Origin: Alloboseaceae bacterium BT-24-1
GTDB taxonomy: Bacteria > Pseudomonadota > Alphaproteobacteria > Rhizobiales > Beijerinckiaceae
Direction of reading: 5' to 3'
Length of the DNA stretch: 64,000 nt
Assembly: GCA_025846845.1 (NCBI GenBank)
Contig: JAOYTL010000002.1
Location: 475,348 to 539,347, forward strand
Positions 50,117 to 58,927 of this stretch are shown in pieces. Under the pieces are notes generated by a model. That model was not told the DNA's origin. It saw nothing but the letters and a program-made list of their open reading frames with translations, and did no database searches. Position numbers and translations under genes: made by a program. Numbering within the stretch: the first letter of the stretch is position 1; each line of letters opens with the position of its first letter.

Positions 50117-50734
50117 TTACCGCGAGTAGAACTCGATGACCAGGTTCGGTTCCATCTGCACCGCATAGGGCACGTCCGTCAGGGTCGGCGTGCGGGTGAA
50201 GGTGGCGGTCGACTTGTTGTGATCGGCGTCGATGTAATCGGGCACGTCACGCTCGGCGAGCTGAGCGGCCTCGATCACGATGGCGAGCTGGCGCGAGCTC
50301 TCCTTGACCGCGATCACGTCGCCCGGCTTGACCTGGTAGGAGGCGATGTTGACGCGCTTGCCGTTCACGGTGACGTGGCCGTGGTTGACGAACTGGCGGG
50401 CGGCGAAGACGGTCGCGACGAACTTGGCGCGGTAGATCACCGCGTCGAGACGACGCTCCAGCAGGCCGACCAGGTTCTCGCCCGAATCGCCCTTGAGGCG
50501 GATCGCCTCGGCGTAATAGCGGCGGAACTGCTTCTCGGAGATCGAGCCGTAATAGCCCTTCAGCTTCTGCTTGGCGCGCAGCTGGGTGCCGAAGTCGGAC
50601 GGCTTGCCCTTGCGGCGCTGGCCGTGCTGGCCGGGGCCGTATTCGCGGCGGTTGACCGGGGACTTCGGACGGCCCCAGATGTTCTGACCGAGGCGGCGGT
50701 CAATCTTGTACTTTGCCTCATGGCGCTTCGACAT
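50117..50734 (-). CDS. rpsD: 30S ribosomal protein S4
   Basis: A 205-residue S4 of normal length. It starts MSKRHEAKYKIDRRLGQNIWGRPKSPVN and has the S4 RNA-binding domain (LERRLDAVIYRAKFVATVFAARQFVNHGHVTVNGKRVNIASYQVKPGDVIAV). S4 initiates 30S assembly. The last codons (IEFYSR, TAA) are supplied by the island's right att copy, so the protein stays intact. The native 3' flank with its terminator is now 12.4 kb away. Confidence 0.97.
   Translation of the reverse strand: MSKRHEAKYKIDRRLGQNIWGRPKSPVNRREYGPGQHGQRRKGKPSDFGTQLRAKQKLKGYYGSISEKQFRRYYAEAIRLKGDSGENLVGLLERRLDAVIYRAKFVATVFAARQFVNHGHVTVNGKRVNIASYQVKPGDVIAVKESSRQLAIVIEAAQLAERDVPDYIDADHNKSTATFTRTPTLTDVPYAVQMEPNLVIEFYSR
50121..50137. repeat. 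Right attachment repeat (att core inside rpsD)
   Basis: CGCGAGTAGAACTCGAT, identical to 37677-37693. It covers the last five to six codons of rpsD. Confidence 0.88.
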
Positions 50735-50836
50735 ATCGCGTGTCCTCTGTGGTTCGCGAGTTGAGGACCGCGCCCTCCTGTCCCCGTTTCCGGGGCGACA
50801 GATCCGGCCTCCGAAGAGAAGCGGATCACGGGTGCG

Positions 50837-50868
50837 GAAAAAGCCACGCGGCCCCGTGAGGAGCCGCG
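50837..50868 (-). terminator. Terminator upstream of rpsD (for the His-rich gene)
   Basis: On the minus strand CGCGGCTCC-TCAC-GGGGCCGCG forms a stem followed by TGGCTTTTTCC. It ends the transcript of the small His-rich gene before the rpsD promoter region. Confidence 0.7.
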
Positions 50869-50918
50869 CGACGCCGGTGCCTATGAGGGATGCGGCGCTG
50901 GAAGTCAATGAGCCGGCG

Positions 50919-51140
50919 TCAATAACGCCAGTAGGCGCGCCGATGGTGCGGGTGCTTGTACCAGCCGAGATGGCGGCCACGATTCCAGCCATGGTGACGG
51001 CGTGGACCGTAGCTGTGGCCGTAATGGTGCCCCTTGTGCTTGTGCCAGCCCTTCGGCTTGGCCTGTGCATCGTCGATGCCGCCGAACCCGAACAGCATGG
51101 CGCCGAGTCCGAGAACGGCGGCCAGGATCAGCTTCTTCAT
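50919..51140 (-). CDS. Small His/Arg-rich secreted protein
   Basis: A 73-residue protein with a Sec signal (residues 1-27, ending AQA) and a mature part dominated by His, Gly, Arg, Tyr and Trp (HKHKGHHYGHSYGPRRHHG...). Such proteins are common in Hyphomicrobiales and may bind metals or cell-wall polymers; function is unproven. Confidence 0.65.
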   Translation of the reverse strand: MKKLILAAVLGLGAMLFGFGGIDDAQAKPKGWHKHKGHHYGHSYGPRRHHGWNRGRHLGWYKHPHHRRAYWRY

Positions 51141-51206
51141 GGCACTCTCCCATTATGACCGGTGGCGCCGAGAACGCCTCCAGATCAGAACAGTTCCAAA
51201 ATATGG

Positions 51207-52085
51207 TCAGATTGCGAGCGGCAGCGGCTCGGTCTCGATGCGCGCCAGCCCAAAACCGGCCAGCGCGATATGCGCCGGGCCGGAGAGGCGCGAGCCGTCG
51301 GTGAAGACGGCGACGGTGGCGACGGGCTCGGGGCGGGGCTGGGCCGGGCCGAGCAGTTGCGATGTCCGGCGCGCGATCGCCGGGGCGGGGTCGATCCACT
51401 CGACCGGCCAAGGCGCCAGCCGCTGCAGGCGCGCCAGCAGCAGCGGGTAATGCGTGCAGGCGAGCGTCACCACGTCGGTGCGCCTGCCGTCGCGGGTGAC
51501 GAAGCAGGGCGCGATCTCGGCTTCGATCTGCGCATCGTCGACAGGTTCGCCCTTCAGCGCCGCTTCCGCCAGGCCGGCGAGGCAACTGGCACCCACCAGG
51601 GTGACCTCGCAGCCGGCGGCATAGTGCTCGATCAGGTCGCGGGTGTAGTCGCGGGCGACTGTGCCGGGCGTCGCCAATACCGAGATCAGGCGGCTGCGGG
51701 TGCGCTCGGCCGCCGGCTTCACCGCAGGCACCGTGCCGACAAAGGGGATGGCGAAGCGGGCGCGCAGGGCCGGCAGCACCAGCGTCGAGGCGGTGTTGCA
51801 GGCGATGACGACGAGATCAGGATGGAAACGCGCGACAAGGCGCTCCATCACGACGAGGACGCGCGCGACCAGCGCCGGCTCGTCGAGGCGGCCATAGGGG
51901 AAGGCGGCGTCATCGGCAGCGTAGACGATGTCGGCATCGGGACGCTGGCGCATGACCTCGCGCAGCACGGTCAACCCACCGAGGCCGGAATCGAAAACGA
52001 GGATGGTCGGGATTCGCAAGGGCAGCATCGGCGCGGCATAGCCGGCTCCGGCCAGAAGATCGACCTGCATCGCACTCATACTCAT
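51207..52085 (-). CDS. murI: Glutamate racemase MurI
   Basis: A 292-residue enzyme. It has ILVFDSGLGGLTVLREV (about residues 29-45), DDAAFPYGRLDE, the first catalytic Cys in VVIACNTASTLVLP (about 96) and the second in VVTLACTHYPLLL (about 208). It makes D-glutamate for peptidoglycan. The first 19 residues before MLPLRIP look non-conserved, so the start may be ATG 52028. Confidence 0.94.
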   Translation of the reverse strand: MSMSAMQVDLLAGAGYAAPMLPLRIPTILVFDSGLGGLTVLREVMRQRPDADIVYAADDAAFPYGRLDEPALVARVLVVMERLVARFHPDLVVIACNTASTLVLPALRARFAIPFVGTVPAVKPAAERTRSRLISVLATPGTVARDYTRDLIEHYAAGCEVTLVGASCLAGLAEAALKGEPVDDAQIEAEIAPCFVTRDGRRTDVVTLACTHYPLLLARLQRLAPWPVEWIDPAPAIARRTSQLLGPAQPRPEPVATVAVFTDGSRLSGPAHIALAGFGLARIETEPLPLAI

Positions 52086-52216
52086 CGTGTCTGCCGAGCC
52101 CTCGATTGGGCGCCTGGCCAGTTAAGGAGCGGTGAAGAGGGCGCTTTGGCGGGTATGATAATTTAGTTGACCCTGTCCATTAATTGGCGCTTCTCACCCG
52201 GATGAGGAGGCCAGCC

Positions 52217-53143
52217 ATGTCCGCCGTCGATACATCCGCCATCGCGACGATCCGCCGCTTCGGCCGCTTCCATACCCGCTTCGTCGGCGCGCTCAGCGGC
52301 GATCTGCACGGCTCCGGCTTCGGGCTGACCGAGGGGCGGGTGCTCTACGAGCTGGCACAGCGCGACGGCTGGCGGGCCGGAGAGCTGGCGCGCGAGCTCG
52401 GGCTCGACCCGGCCTATCTCTCGCGCCTGCTGAAGCGCTTCATCGACTTCGGCTGGCTGGAGCGGGCGAAGGCGGATGGTGACGGCCGGGCCTATGAGCT
52501 CAGGCTGACCGAAACCGGGCACAAGGCCTTCGCGCCGCTGGACGAGGCTTCGCACTGCCAGGCCAGCACGATCCTGTCGCGCCTCGCTGCAGGTGAGCAG
52601 GCGGTGCTCGTCACCGCGCTGGAGCGGGCGCAGATGCTGCTCTCGGGCGCCGCCAGCCCGCAGCCCACGGTGACGATCCGCGAGCACCGGCCGGGAGATA
52701 TCGGCTGGGTGATCGCGGCTCATGCCCTCCTCTACGCGGAGGTCTATGGCTGGGACATCAGCTTCGAGGCGCTCGTCGCCGAGATCGCGGCGAAGTTTCT
52801 GCGCGAGTTCCGGCCCGGGCAGGAGCGCTGCTTCATCGCCGAGCTCGATGGTGCACCGGTCGGGTCGGCCTTCGTGGTGCGCGAAAGCGACGAGGCGGCG
52901 AAGCTTCGCCTCGTATTGGTCGAGACCCGGGCGCAGGGCCTCGGCCTGGGCAAGCGCCTGGTGCGCGAGGCGCTAAGCTTCGCCCGCGCCGCCGGCTATC
53001 GCCGCATGGTGCTGTGGACCAACGACATCCTGCACGCTGCCCGCGCCATCTACATTGCCGAGGGCTTCAGGCTGGTGGCGGAGGAGAAGCACCGTTCCTT
53101 TGGGAAGGATCTGGTCGGGCAGAACTGGGAGCGCGATCTCTAA
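52217..53143 (+). CDS. MarR-GNAT fusion regulator/acetyltransferase
   Basis: A 308-residue two-domain protein. Residues about 1-150 are a MarR winged helix (LTEGRVLYELAQRDGWRAGELARELGLDPAYLSRLLKRFIDFGWLERAKADGDGRAYELRLTETG). Residues about 160-308 are a GNAT acetyltransferase with VLVETRAQGLGLGKRLVREALSFARAAGYRRMVLWTN, the acetyl-CoA loop and beta4-alpha3. Such fusions may sense or acetylate amines or amino acids. ATG 52217 has GAGGAGG upstream. Confidence 0.9.
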   Translation: MSAVDTSAIATIRRFGRFHTRFVGALSGDLHGSGFGLTEGRVLYELAQRDGWRAGELARELGLDPAYLSRLLKRFIDFGWLERAKADGDGRAYELRLTETGHKAFAPLDEASHCQASTILSRLAAGEQAVLVTALERAQMLLSGAASPQPTVTIREHRPGDIGWVIAAHALLYAEVYGWDISFEALVAEIAAKFLREFRPGQERCFIAELDGAPVGSAFVVRESDEAAKLRLVLVETRAQGLGLGKRLVREALSFARAAGYRRMVLWTNDILHAARAIYIAEGFRLVAEEKHRSFGKDLVGQNWERDL

Positions 53144-53170
53144 ACTCAAAGTGAGAGACGGATTTACCGA

Positions 53171-53626
53171 TCAGGTTGATCCAACCTGATCGGATCCGGC
53201 TCTCGCGCTCGGCCAGACCAGCAGCCAGAGATAGGCGACGATCGAGAGAACAAGGTAGGGCGGCGTCGTGGTCTCGAATGGCGCCGGCAGGCGCATTGCG
53301 ATCAGATCGGGCAGTACGAGGAATTCGAGCAGTTCGAGACCGACCAGCGCTGCGATGATCGGCAGGACCGGGAAGCCCATGTCCCGCACGCGTTGGGCCG
53401 AGAGCGCCATCACCGCCCAGTAGAACAGCAGTGTGAGGGCGGCGTTGGGGATCGGTTCGACAAAGAACAATGGGCCGGGAGCTTCCGCCAGCGTCAGGCC
53501 GAAGGCCCCCGCGCCCAGAACCGTCAAGGCCACGAAGACGACGACCGTCACGACGCAGCGCCAGGCATAGGCGAGCCGGGCGAGGCGCCCGTCGAAGCGC
53601 CAGAAGCTGGTGAGGAAACCCGCCAT
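53171..53626 (-). CDS. DUF805 membrane protein
   Basis: A 151-residue protein with four membrane helices. It has the DUF805 signatures FDGRLARLAYAWRCVV near the N-terminus and ALSAQRVRDMGFPVLP near residue 80. Function unknown; some relatives are linked to cold or envelope stress. It lies 4 bp after the secreted-unknown gene on the same strand. Confidence 0.85.
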   Translation of the reverse strand: MAGFLTSFWRFDGRLARLAYAWRCVVTVVVFVALTVLGAGAFGLTLAEAPGPLFFVEPIPNAALTLLFYWAVMALSAQRVRDMGFPVLPIIAALVGLELLEFLVLPDLIAMRLPAPFETTTPPYLVLSIVAYLWLLVWPSARAGSDQVGST

Positions 53627-53630
53627 TGCG

Positions 53631-54644
53631 TCATTGCACCGAGGTTAGCGCTGCCCGCTGGAAATCAGCCCGCCGCTGCTGGTGCAGCGAGCCGTCTCCC
53701 GTCGTCACGACCGAGAACATCACGAAGCCGCCCTGCTTGCGCGGCAGCACGTAGAACTCGGAATAGCGGGCATCGCCGCCATTCTCGCAGGAGGAGAAGC
53801 CGCGCAGCACGGAGCTGCCTTCGACCGTGTCGGTCGTTCGGCCCGAGGCGAACCTGCCCTGGCAGCCGCGGGCATCGGCGGCGGAGACCGCGGCGGCGAC
53901 GTCGACATCCTTCAGGTTCGCGCCGGTCAGGACGCGCACGAGGCCGGTCGCGTTCCTGGCCTGCCAGCCGGCGCCGTTATTGCCGATGCCGGCGGGCGCC
54001 TCCGATCCACTCAGCACCTTCGGCTCGGGCAATTGCGTCTTGAGCAGGAAGTTGGTCGCGAGCGTCACCGCCTCGAGCTGGACCGCGGGGTCGGCCGTGA
54101 CGGCAGTCGTGGTGCCGCTGCCTTGGGCCGGCGCCGGCGTGCCGGGGGCGACCTTAAGGTTGGCGTTAGTCTTCACGCAGTCGAGCAGCGCCGGCATGAT
54201 CTCGGCGGTCGCTGTGAGCCGGAAGGTATAGCGCGCCCCGAGCATGTTGGCCTCGAGGAATTCGGCGCCGCGGAAGGCCCGGACGATGTTCGAATTCGCC
54301 GGCATGGTGACGACGACGAGCTGCGGCTGCACGGCCTTGGCATTGATGCGGACCGTGTCGTTGCGGTCGAAGACCAGCTCCATCGGTACGTCGGCGTTGG
54401 GCTGCAGACCCCAGGCCCGGTTGGAGAAGCCGAGATTCCAGCCGTAATTGCCGTTGAGCGAGGCGTGCATGGTGACGCCGCTCTTGTAGCTCGCCGACAC
54501 CGCGCAGTGCGAGAACGCGCCGGTCTGGTTGTTGGTGAAGGCGCCGCCGGCCCAGTTGCCGACCGAGAATTTCGCATAAGGCCCGGCGGCGAGTGCTGGG
54601 CAGGCCAGCAGGGCGCCGGCCAGAATGAGCGACAGACGCATCAT
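53631..54644 (-). CDS. Secreted hypothetical protein
   Basis: A 337-338-residue protein. ATG 54644 or 54641 follows GGAGCCTG and gives a Sec signal (cleavage after LAAG, about residue 20). Two parts are visible, an N-terminal domain (KFSVGNWAGGAFTNNQTGAFSHCAVSASYKSGVTMHASL) with a conserved-looking cysteine, and a C-terminal domain with AADARGCQGRFASGR and FSSCENGGDARYSEFYVLPRKQGGFVMFSVV. Similar two-part proteins occur in Hyphomicrobiales without known function. Confidence 0.7.
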   Translation of the reverse strand: MMRLSLILAGALLACPALAAGPYAKFSVGNWAGGAFTNNQTGAFSHCAVSASYKSGVTMHASLNGNYGWNLGFSNRAWGLQPNADVPMELVFDRNDTVRINAKAVQPQLVVVTMPANSNIVRAFRGAEFLEANMLGARYTFRLTATAEIMPALLDCVKTNANLKVAPGTPAPAQGSGTTTAVTADPAVQLEAVTLATNFLLKTQLPEPKVLSGSEAPAGIGNNGAGWQARNATGLVRVLTGANLKDVDVAAAVSAADARGCQGRFASGRTTDTVEGSSVLRGFSSCENGGDARYSEFYVLPRKQGGFVMFSVVTTGDGSLHQQRRADFQRAALTSVQ

Positions 54645-54745
54645 CAGGCTCCGCTTCGATCCCCAGCGCCGCCATGGTGGCAAAGACTGGCCGGGTCGGG
54701 CAAGCCTTGTGCGTGCCAGAGCCGATCTCGGGTCGAGAGAGCTCT

Positions 54746-56062
54746 TCAGACCTTGAGGCGCGCCACGGCTGCCGCTGCCGTGCGGCCGGCGAGGGTCGCC
54801 CCGCCTGCGGTCATGGCGCCGCCGCCTGCGGTCGCCTCGCCGGCGAGCCAGAGCTTGCCGCCGATCGGCTCGGCGAGGATGTCGCGTGCATTGGCGTGGC
54901 CCGGCAGGCAGACCGAATAGGAGCCGTGCGAGAACGGGTCGGTCCACCAGGCCGGGAAGGAAACGGGGCCGGCCGCCTTGCGGAACTCGCCGCCGATCAT
55001 CGCGGCGAGAAGGTCGACGACCTGCTCGCGGGCGGCGGCGGGACCGGCGGTCGAGAGGTCGCGGGCGAAGTCGCCGCCGCAATAGCCGATGACGAGGTCG
55101 CGATTGTCGGGGAAGAGTTCGAAGCTGATCAGGCGGCTGCCCGCGCCTGCCTCGAAATAGGTCGTGCCCGGCGCAATGCCGAAGCGCTCGCCCTCGACCT
55201 TGAGCGCGATCTTGGTGAGTGCGCCCATGCCAATGCCGGCGAGCGCGTCGCGGCTCCGGGCAGGAAGCTCTGGCGTGAAGCGGATTCCACCGGCCTTCAG
55301 CACACCGACCGGCACGGTGACGATGCAGGCGCGGGCCCTGAGCGTGCCCGAGGCGGTGGTGATGGCGACGCGCGAGCCGCTCCAGTCGATCGCCGTGACC
55401 GGCTGGTTCAGGCGGATGTCGAGGCCGGCGCCATAGCGGGCGACGAGATTGCCGTAGCCGCTCGGCACGACATAATCCTCGCCCGACCAGAGCCGCTGAT
55501 AGTCGCGCGCCGAGATGCGCGACGATTCCTCGCCGATCGAGAGCAGCAGGCCGGAGGAGGCGACGGGCGCCAGGTCGGGGCCGAGATCGCTCAGCAATTG
55601 GGCGACCGAGAGATCGCGCTCGTGCAGGTCGGCGGTCTCCAGCCGCCGGTCGATCTCGCCGAAGGCGCCGCGACGTCGGGTGCGGTCGCTCGCAACCATC
55701 GGCTTGCCGTTGGCGAAGAGCTGGAAGCCGCCGCCCCAGCTCTCGTCCGGCGTGGGCACGCCGAGCTCGCGGGCGATCTCGGTCCAGGGATTGCGCTCGG
55801 CCCAGTGGATGAACATTGCGCCGGCGTCGTAGGCCGGACCCAGCGACGAATCGGTGAAGGTGCGTCCGCCGAGGCGATCTCGCGCTTCCAGCACGATGGT
55901 CGGACGCCCCGCAGCCTGGAGTTGCTTCGCCGCGGCGATGCCCGCTGCTCCGGCGCCGATCACGATCACATCGGGTTCGGCGGCGCGGGCAGACAAGGGC
56001 CTACTGGCGAGGCCTGCTGCCAGCGCACCTGAACCCATCAGCCATCTCCGGCGGTCGAGCAT
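54746..56062 (-). CDS. Tat-exported flavin monoamine oxidase-like protein
   Basis: A 438-residue FAD enzyme. The Tat-type signal DRRRWLMGSGALAAGLASRPLSARA precedes the Rossmann motif DVIVIGAGAAGIAAAKQLQAAGRPTIVLEARDRLGGRTFTD. The C-terminal FAD contact is KLWLAGEATAGGGAMTAGGATLAG. It likely oxidises amines in the periplasm. The start is ATG 56062, since an in-frame upstream start adds a stretch before the Tat motif. It is divergent from the heme receptor gene. Confidence 0.87.
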   Translation of the reverse strand: MLDRRRWLMGSGALAAGLASRPLSARAAEPDVIVIGAGAAGIAAAKQLQAAGRPTIVLEARDRLGGRTFTDSSLGPAYDAGAMFIHWAERNPWTEIARELGVPTPDESWGGGFQLFANGKPMVASDRTRRRGAFGEIDRRLETADLHERDLSVAQLLSDLGPDLAPVASSGLLLSIGEESSRISARDYQRLWSGEDYVVPSGYGNLVARYGAGLDIRLNQPVTAIDWSGSRVAITTASGTLRARACIVTVPVGVLKAGGIRFTPELPARSRDALAGIGMGALTKIALKVEGERFGIAPGTTYFEAGAGSRLISFELFPDNRDLVIGYCGGDFARDLSTAGPAAAREQVVDLLAAMIGGEFRKAAGPVSFPAWWTDPFSHGSYSVCLPGHANARDILAEPIGGKLWLAGEATAGGGAMTAGGATLAGRTAAAAVARLKV

Positions 56063-56416
56063 GAAGCGTAGTCCGTTCCTGCGACGGATCCATGATGGCA
56101 GCCGCTTTTCGCACTGCAATACACGAGGACGAGTGCGGCAGGAGCAGGGCCATCACAGCTTTGCGAGGCCGCAGGCGCGTTTGTCCCGGAGATGATCGCC
56201 TTTCAGTTTAGACGAATAATAATCTTAGTTTTGAATTCCAATAAGTAAGTAATGTATCACGCAATCGCGAGTCTATTGACAGTTAAACTGCACTTAAATA
56301 ACCGCTGATGGTGAAAGTAAGGCATATGCCCTAGTTTTCAGGCATTATAAAAAGCAATTCGACTTGGCAAGTCAATTTGGCAGGTCGATTTGCTTCTCAG
56401 CGACAGGATACGGGCG
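56063..56416. other. 354-bp AT-rich divergent control region
   Basis: The stretch is much more AT-rich than the core. TTGACA at 56276-56281 could be a -35. It includes an imperfect CAGT-TAA-ACTG dyad (56280-56290) and the repeats at 56361-56391. A Fur, Irr or RirA box is expected for a heme receptor but no clean match was found. Confidence 0.5.
56361..56391. repeat. Palindrome plus 13-bp tandem repeat before the heme receptor
   Basis: GACTTG-G-CAAGTC (56361-56373) is a perfect inverted repeat. It overlaps GGCAAGTCAATTT (56366-56378) and its direct copy GGCAGGTCGATTT (56379-56391). It ends 25 bp before the start ATG and could bind a regulator. Confidence 0.5.
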
Positions 56417-58696
56417 ATGGGGACGAATTGCAGCGGGCTGCGCCAAGGCGTGGCGCTTGGGGCCTTGGTGCTGGCCATGACGGCGCCGGCGCTCGCGCAG
56501 CAGCAACGGGCGCCTGTGCCCGCACCTGCGGCCTCGGGCCCGGTCGTGCTCGACCAGATCAACGTCCAGGGCGAGGGGCAGGCATCGCCTCTGCTGCAGG
56601 GGCCGACGACGACGACGACAACGCGCGCGGAACTCGATCGCCTGCAGGTCCAGAGCCTGACGGACCTGTCCAACCGCGTCGAAGCCGGCATTACGTTCAA
56701 CCGGGCGACCAACTCGCTCAACATCCGCGGCCTCGACGGAGCGCGCGTGCTGACGACGATCGACGGCATCCGCCAACCCTTCCGGACCGATACGCGCGTC
56801 AACGGTCGGGGGATCGGCACTGCCTTCGACTTCGATTCACTGTCCTCGCTCGACCTGCTGCGTGGCGGCAGCGGCGGCGCCACGCTGGGCGGCGGCGCTC
56901 TCGGCGGTGCGCTGGCGGTCCGCACGCTCGATCCCGAGGATATCATCCGGAACGGCCGTTCCTATGGCGCGCTCGCCAAGACAGGCTATGACAGCACGGA
57001 CCGGGCCTGGTTCGGCAGCGCGGCGGTTGCAGCGCGCATGGGCGGCACGTCCGTTCTGTTGCAGGGCGGCTTCCGCGATGGCCACGAGATCGACAGCAAG
57101 GGCAACCTCAAGTCGATCGGCGCGACCCGCACGGCGCCGAACCCGGCCGAGTTCAACCAGTACAGCTTCCTCGGGAAGATCTATCAACAGGTCGGCGAGG
57201 CGCACCGCTTCGGCTTGACTGCCGAGCTGTTCAAGCGCTCAGACCGCGTCCAGACCCGCACCAGCACGGTTTCGCTGACCGGCAATTTCCGTCCGGGCTC
57301 CTATCAGACGGGTGAGGATGTCGAGCGCAACCGTGTCTCGCTGACCTATGACTACAAGCAGCCCGGCGGCTTCCTCGACGAGGCGCATGCGAGCCTCTAC
57401 TGGCAGCGGCTGAAGCGCAACGACCTCGTCAACGCCTGGCGTTACACCAGCATTATCGGGCCCTATGGCCGCGACAACGAGAACGAAGAAAACGCCTATG
57501 GCTTCAATGCCTATGGCGTGAAGAACTTCCAGACCGGGCCGGCTTCGCATCGGGTGACGTTCGGAACCGAACTGCGCATGTCCTCGCTGGAGCAATACTC
57601 GACCGGTGTCGACAACTGCCCGGCGCGGCCGGCCTCAGGTTCGTTCACGGGTGCGTTCGCCACCTGCAACAACCTGTTCAGCAACCAGGCTGACCAGCCC
57701 AAGGTCGATGGGCGGCTCGTCGGGCTTTATGTGCAGGACGAGATCGGCCTGCTCGACAACCGCCTGCGCGTCACGCCGGGCGTGCGCTTCGACTGGTACG
57801 AGGAGAAGCCGCAGGCGACACCAGCCTATTCGCTCGGTGGCTCGCGTCCTGTCGGCCTGCCGCCGTCCTCGAACGAATCTGGCTGGTCGCCGCGTGTCCG
57901 TCTCGAATACGACATCCTGAAGAACGCGCCGGTGGTGAAGGACGTCACGCTCTTCGCACAATGGGCCAAGAGCTTCCGGGCGCCGACGGCGGACGAACTC
58001 TACGGCCGCTTCGGCGGGCCGAGCACCTATCTGCGCGCCGGCAATCCCCTGCTGCGTCCGGAGACCGGTAACGGCGTCGATGTCGGCGTACGCTTCGGCG
58101 ACAAGCAGTTCGGTGGCTCGATCACCTATTTCTACACCAACTACCGCAACTTCATCGAGTCGGTGCAGACCCAGGCCCCGGGCGTCGGTGGCCTCTACCC
58201 GCAGGGCGGCATCACCAGCTTCCGCAACATTCCGCGCGCCGAGATCTCCGGCGTCGAGGCGAACATGCAATACGCCTTCGCGCCGAACTGGCTGGTGCGC
58301 GGCTCGTTCGCCTACACCCGCGGCAAGAACACGACCGACCACACCTATCTCAACTCGATCCCGCCGATGCAGGGCATCTTCGCGATCGCCTATGGCACGG
58401 ATGTCTGGGGCGCCGAGGTCTCGACCAAGCTCGCCGGCCGGCGCGATCATGTCGCGGCGACGGCAGGCACCAATGCCGGCTTCAAGGCGCCGGGCTACGC
58501 GATCTTCAACGCGACGGCCTGGTGGCGGCCGCTGCCGCAGATCGCTGACCTCGAACTGCAGGTCGGCGTCTACAATATCTTCGACCGCAAGTATTTCGAC
58601 GCGGCCAATGTGCCGACCGGCGTGCTGGCGCAGGCGCGCGACTATTACAGCGAGCCCGGCCGGACCGTGAAGGCGACGCTCAAGTACCAGTTCTGA
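56417..58696 (+). CDS. TonB-dependent hemoglobin/heme-type receptor
   Basis: A 759-residue outer-membrane receptor. A signal peptide (cleavage after ALAQ) and plug domain (about 45-160, with NSLNIRGLDGARVLTTIDGIRQPF) precede a 22-strand barrel. FRAPTADELYGRFGGPSTYLRAGNPLLRPETG is the hemoglobin/transferrin-receptor family NPxL/FRAP signature. It ends in aromatic Phe (ATLKYQF). It imports heme or a heme protein with TonB-ExbBD energy. ATG 56417 is preferred to TTG 56390. Confidence 0.9.
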   Translation: MGTNCSGLRQGVALGALVLAMTAPALAQQQRAPVPAPAASGPVVLDQINVQGEGQASPLLQGPTTTTTTRAELDRLQVQSLTDLSNRVEAGITFNRATNSLNIRGLDGARVLTTIDGIRQPFRTDTRVNGRGIGTAFDFDSLSSLDLLRGGSGGATLGGGALGGALAVRTLDPEDIIRNGRSYGALAKTGYDSTDRAWFGSAAVAARMGGTSVLLQGGFRDGHEIDSKGNLKSIGATRTAPNPAEFNQYSFLGKIYQQVGEAHRFGLTAELFKRSDRVQTRTSTVSLTGNFRPGSYQTGEDVERNRVSLTYDYKQPGGFLDEAHASLYWQRLKRNDLVNAWRYTSIIGPYGRDNENEENAYGFNAYGVKNFQTGPASHRVTFGTELRMSSLEQYSTGVDNCPARPASGSFTGAFATCNNLFSNQADQPKVDGRLVGLYVQDEIGLLDNRLRVTPGVRFDWYEEKPQATPAYSLGGSRPVGLPPSSNESGWSPRVRLEYDILKNAPVVKDVTLFAQWAKSFRAPTADELYGRFGGPSTYLRAGNPLLRPETGNGVDVGVRFGDKQFGGSITYFYTNYRNFIESVQTQAPGVGGLYPQGGITSFRNIPRAEISGVEANMQYAFAPNWLVRGSFAYTRGKNTTDHTYLNSIPPMQGIFAIAYGTDVWGAEVSTKLAGRRDHVAATAGTNAGFKAPGYAIFNATAWWRPLPQIADLELQVGVYNIFDRKYFDAANVPTGVLAQARDYYSEPGRTVKATLKYQF

Positions 58697-58722
58697 ACGT
58701 TACGATTTCGAGACCCACTTCA

Positions 58723-58750
58723 GCCGGCCCTTCGGGGCCGGCTTTTTTTT
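58723..58750 (+). terminator. Strong intrinsic terminator after the TonB receptor
   Basis: GCCGGCCC-TTCG-GGGCCGGC (58723-58742) followed by T8. An 8-bp perfect stem with a UUCG tetraloop, separating the receptor from the autotransporter gene. Confidence 0.93.
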
Positions 58751-58927
58751 GTGCCCGAGCCTCCATCGGCGCGGACCTTTCCCGGCTCGCGTCGCCGCGC
58801 CGATATATATATCCGGCACTTCGTAACCTTCCGTTCTTTCTGTTGCCCTTTCGCACTTGTGTGGGCCGGTGGAATCCCTCCAGGGTTGCATCTTGGAGTG
58901 GCCTAGTTCTCCGGAGAAGAAGTCCCT

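Larger units (their letters stand above)
37677..50137. mobile_element. Integrative island of about 12.5 kb in the 3' end of rpsD
   Basis: It is bounded by a 17-bp direct repeat CGCGAGTAGAACTCGAT, identical to the last codons of rpsD. A tyrosine integrase lies 89 bp inside the left repeat and points inward. The interior has lower GC, many unknown genes, defence-like proteins and a lone phage virion-protein homologue. No capsid, portal, terminase or replication gene was recognised, so it is not a complete prophage. It may be a phage satellite, a defence island or a decayed prophage. Confidence 0.9.
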
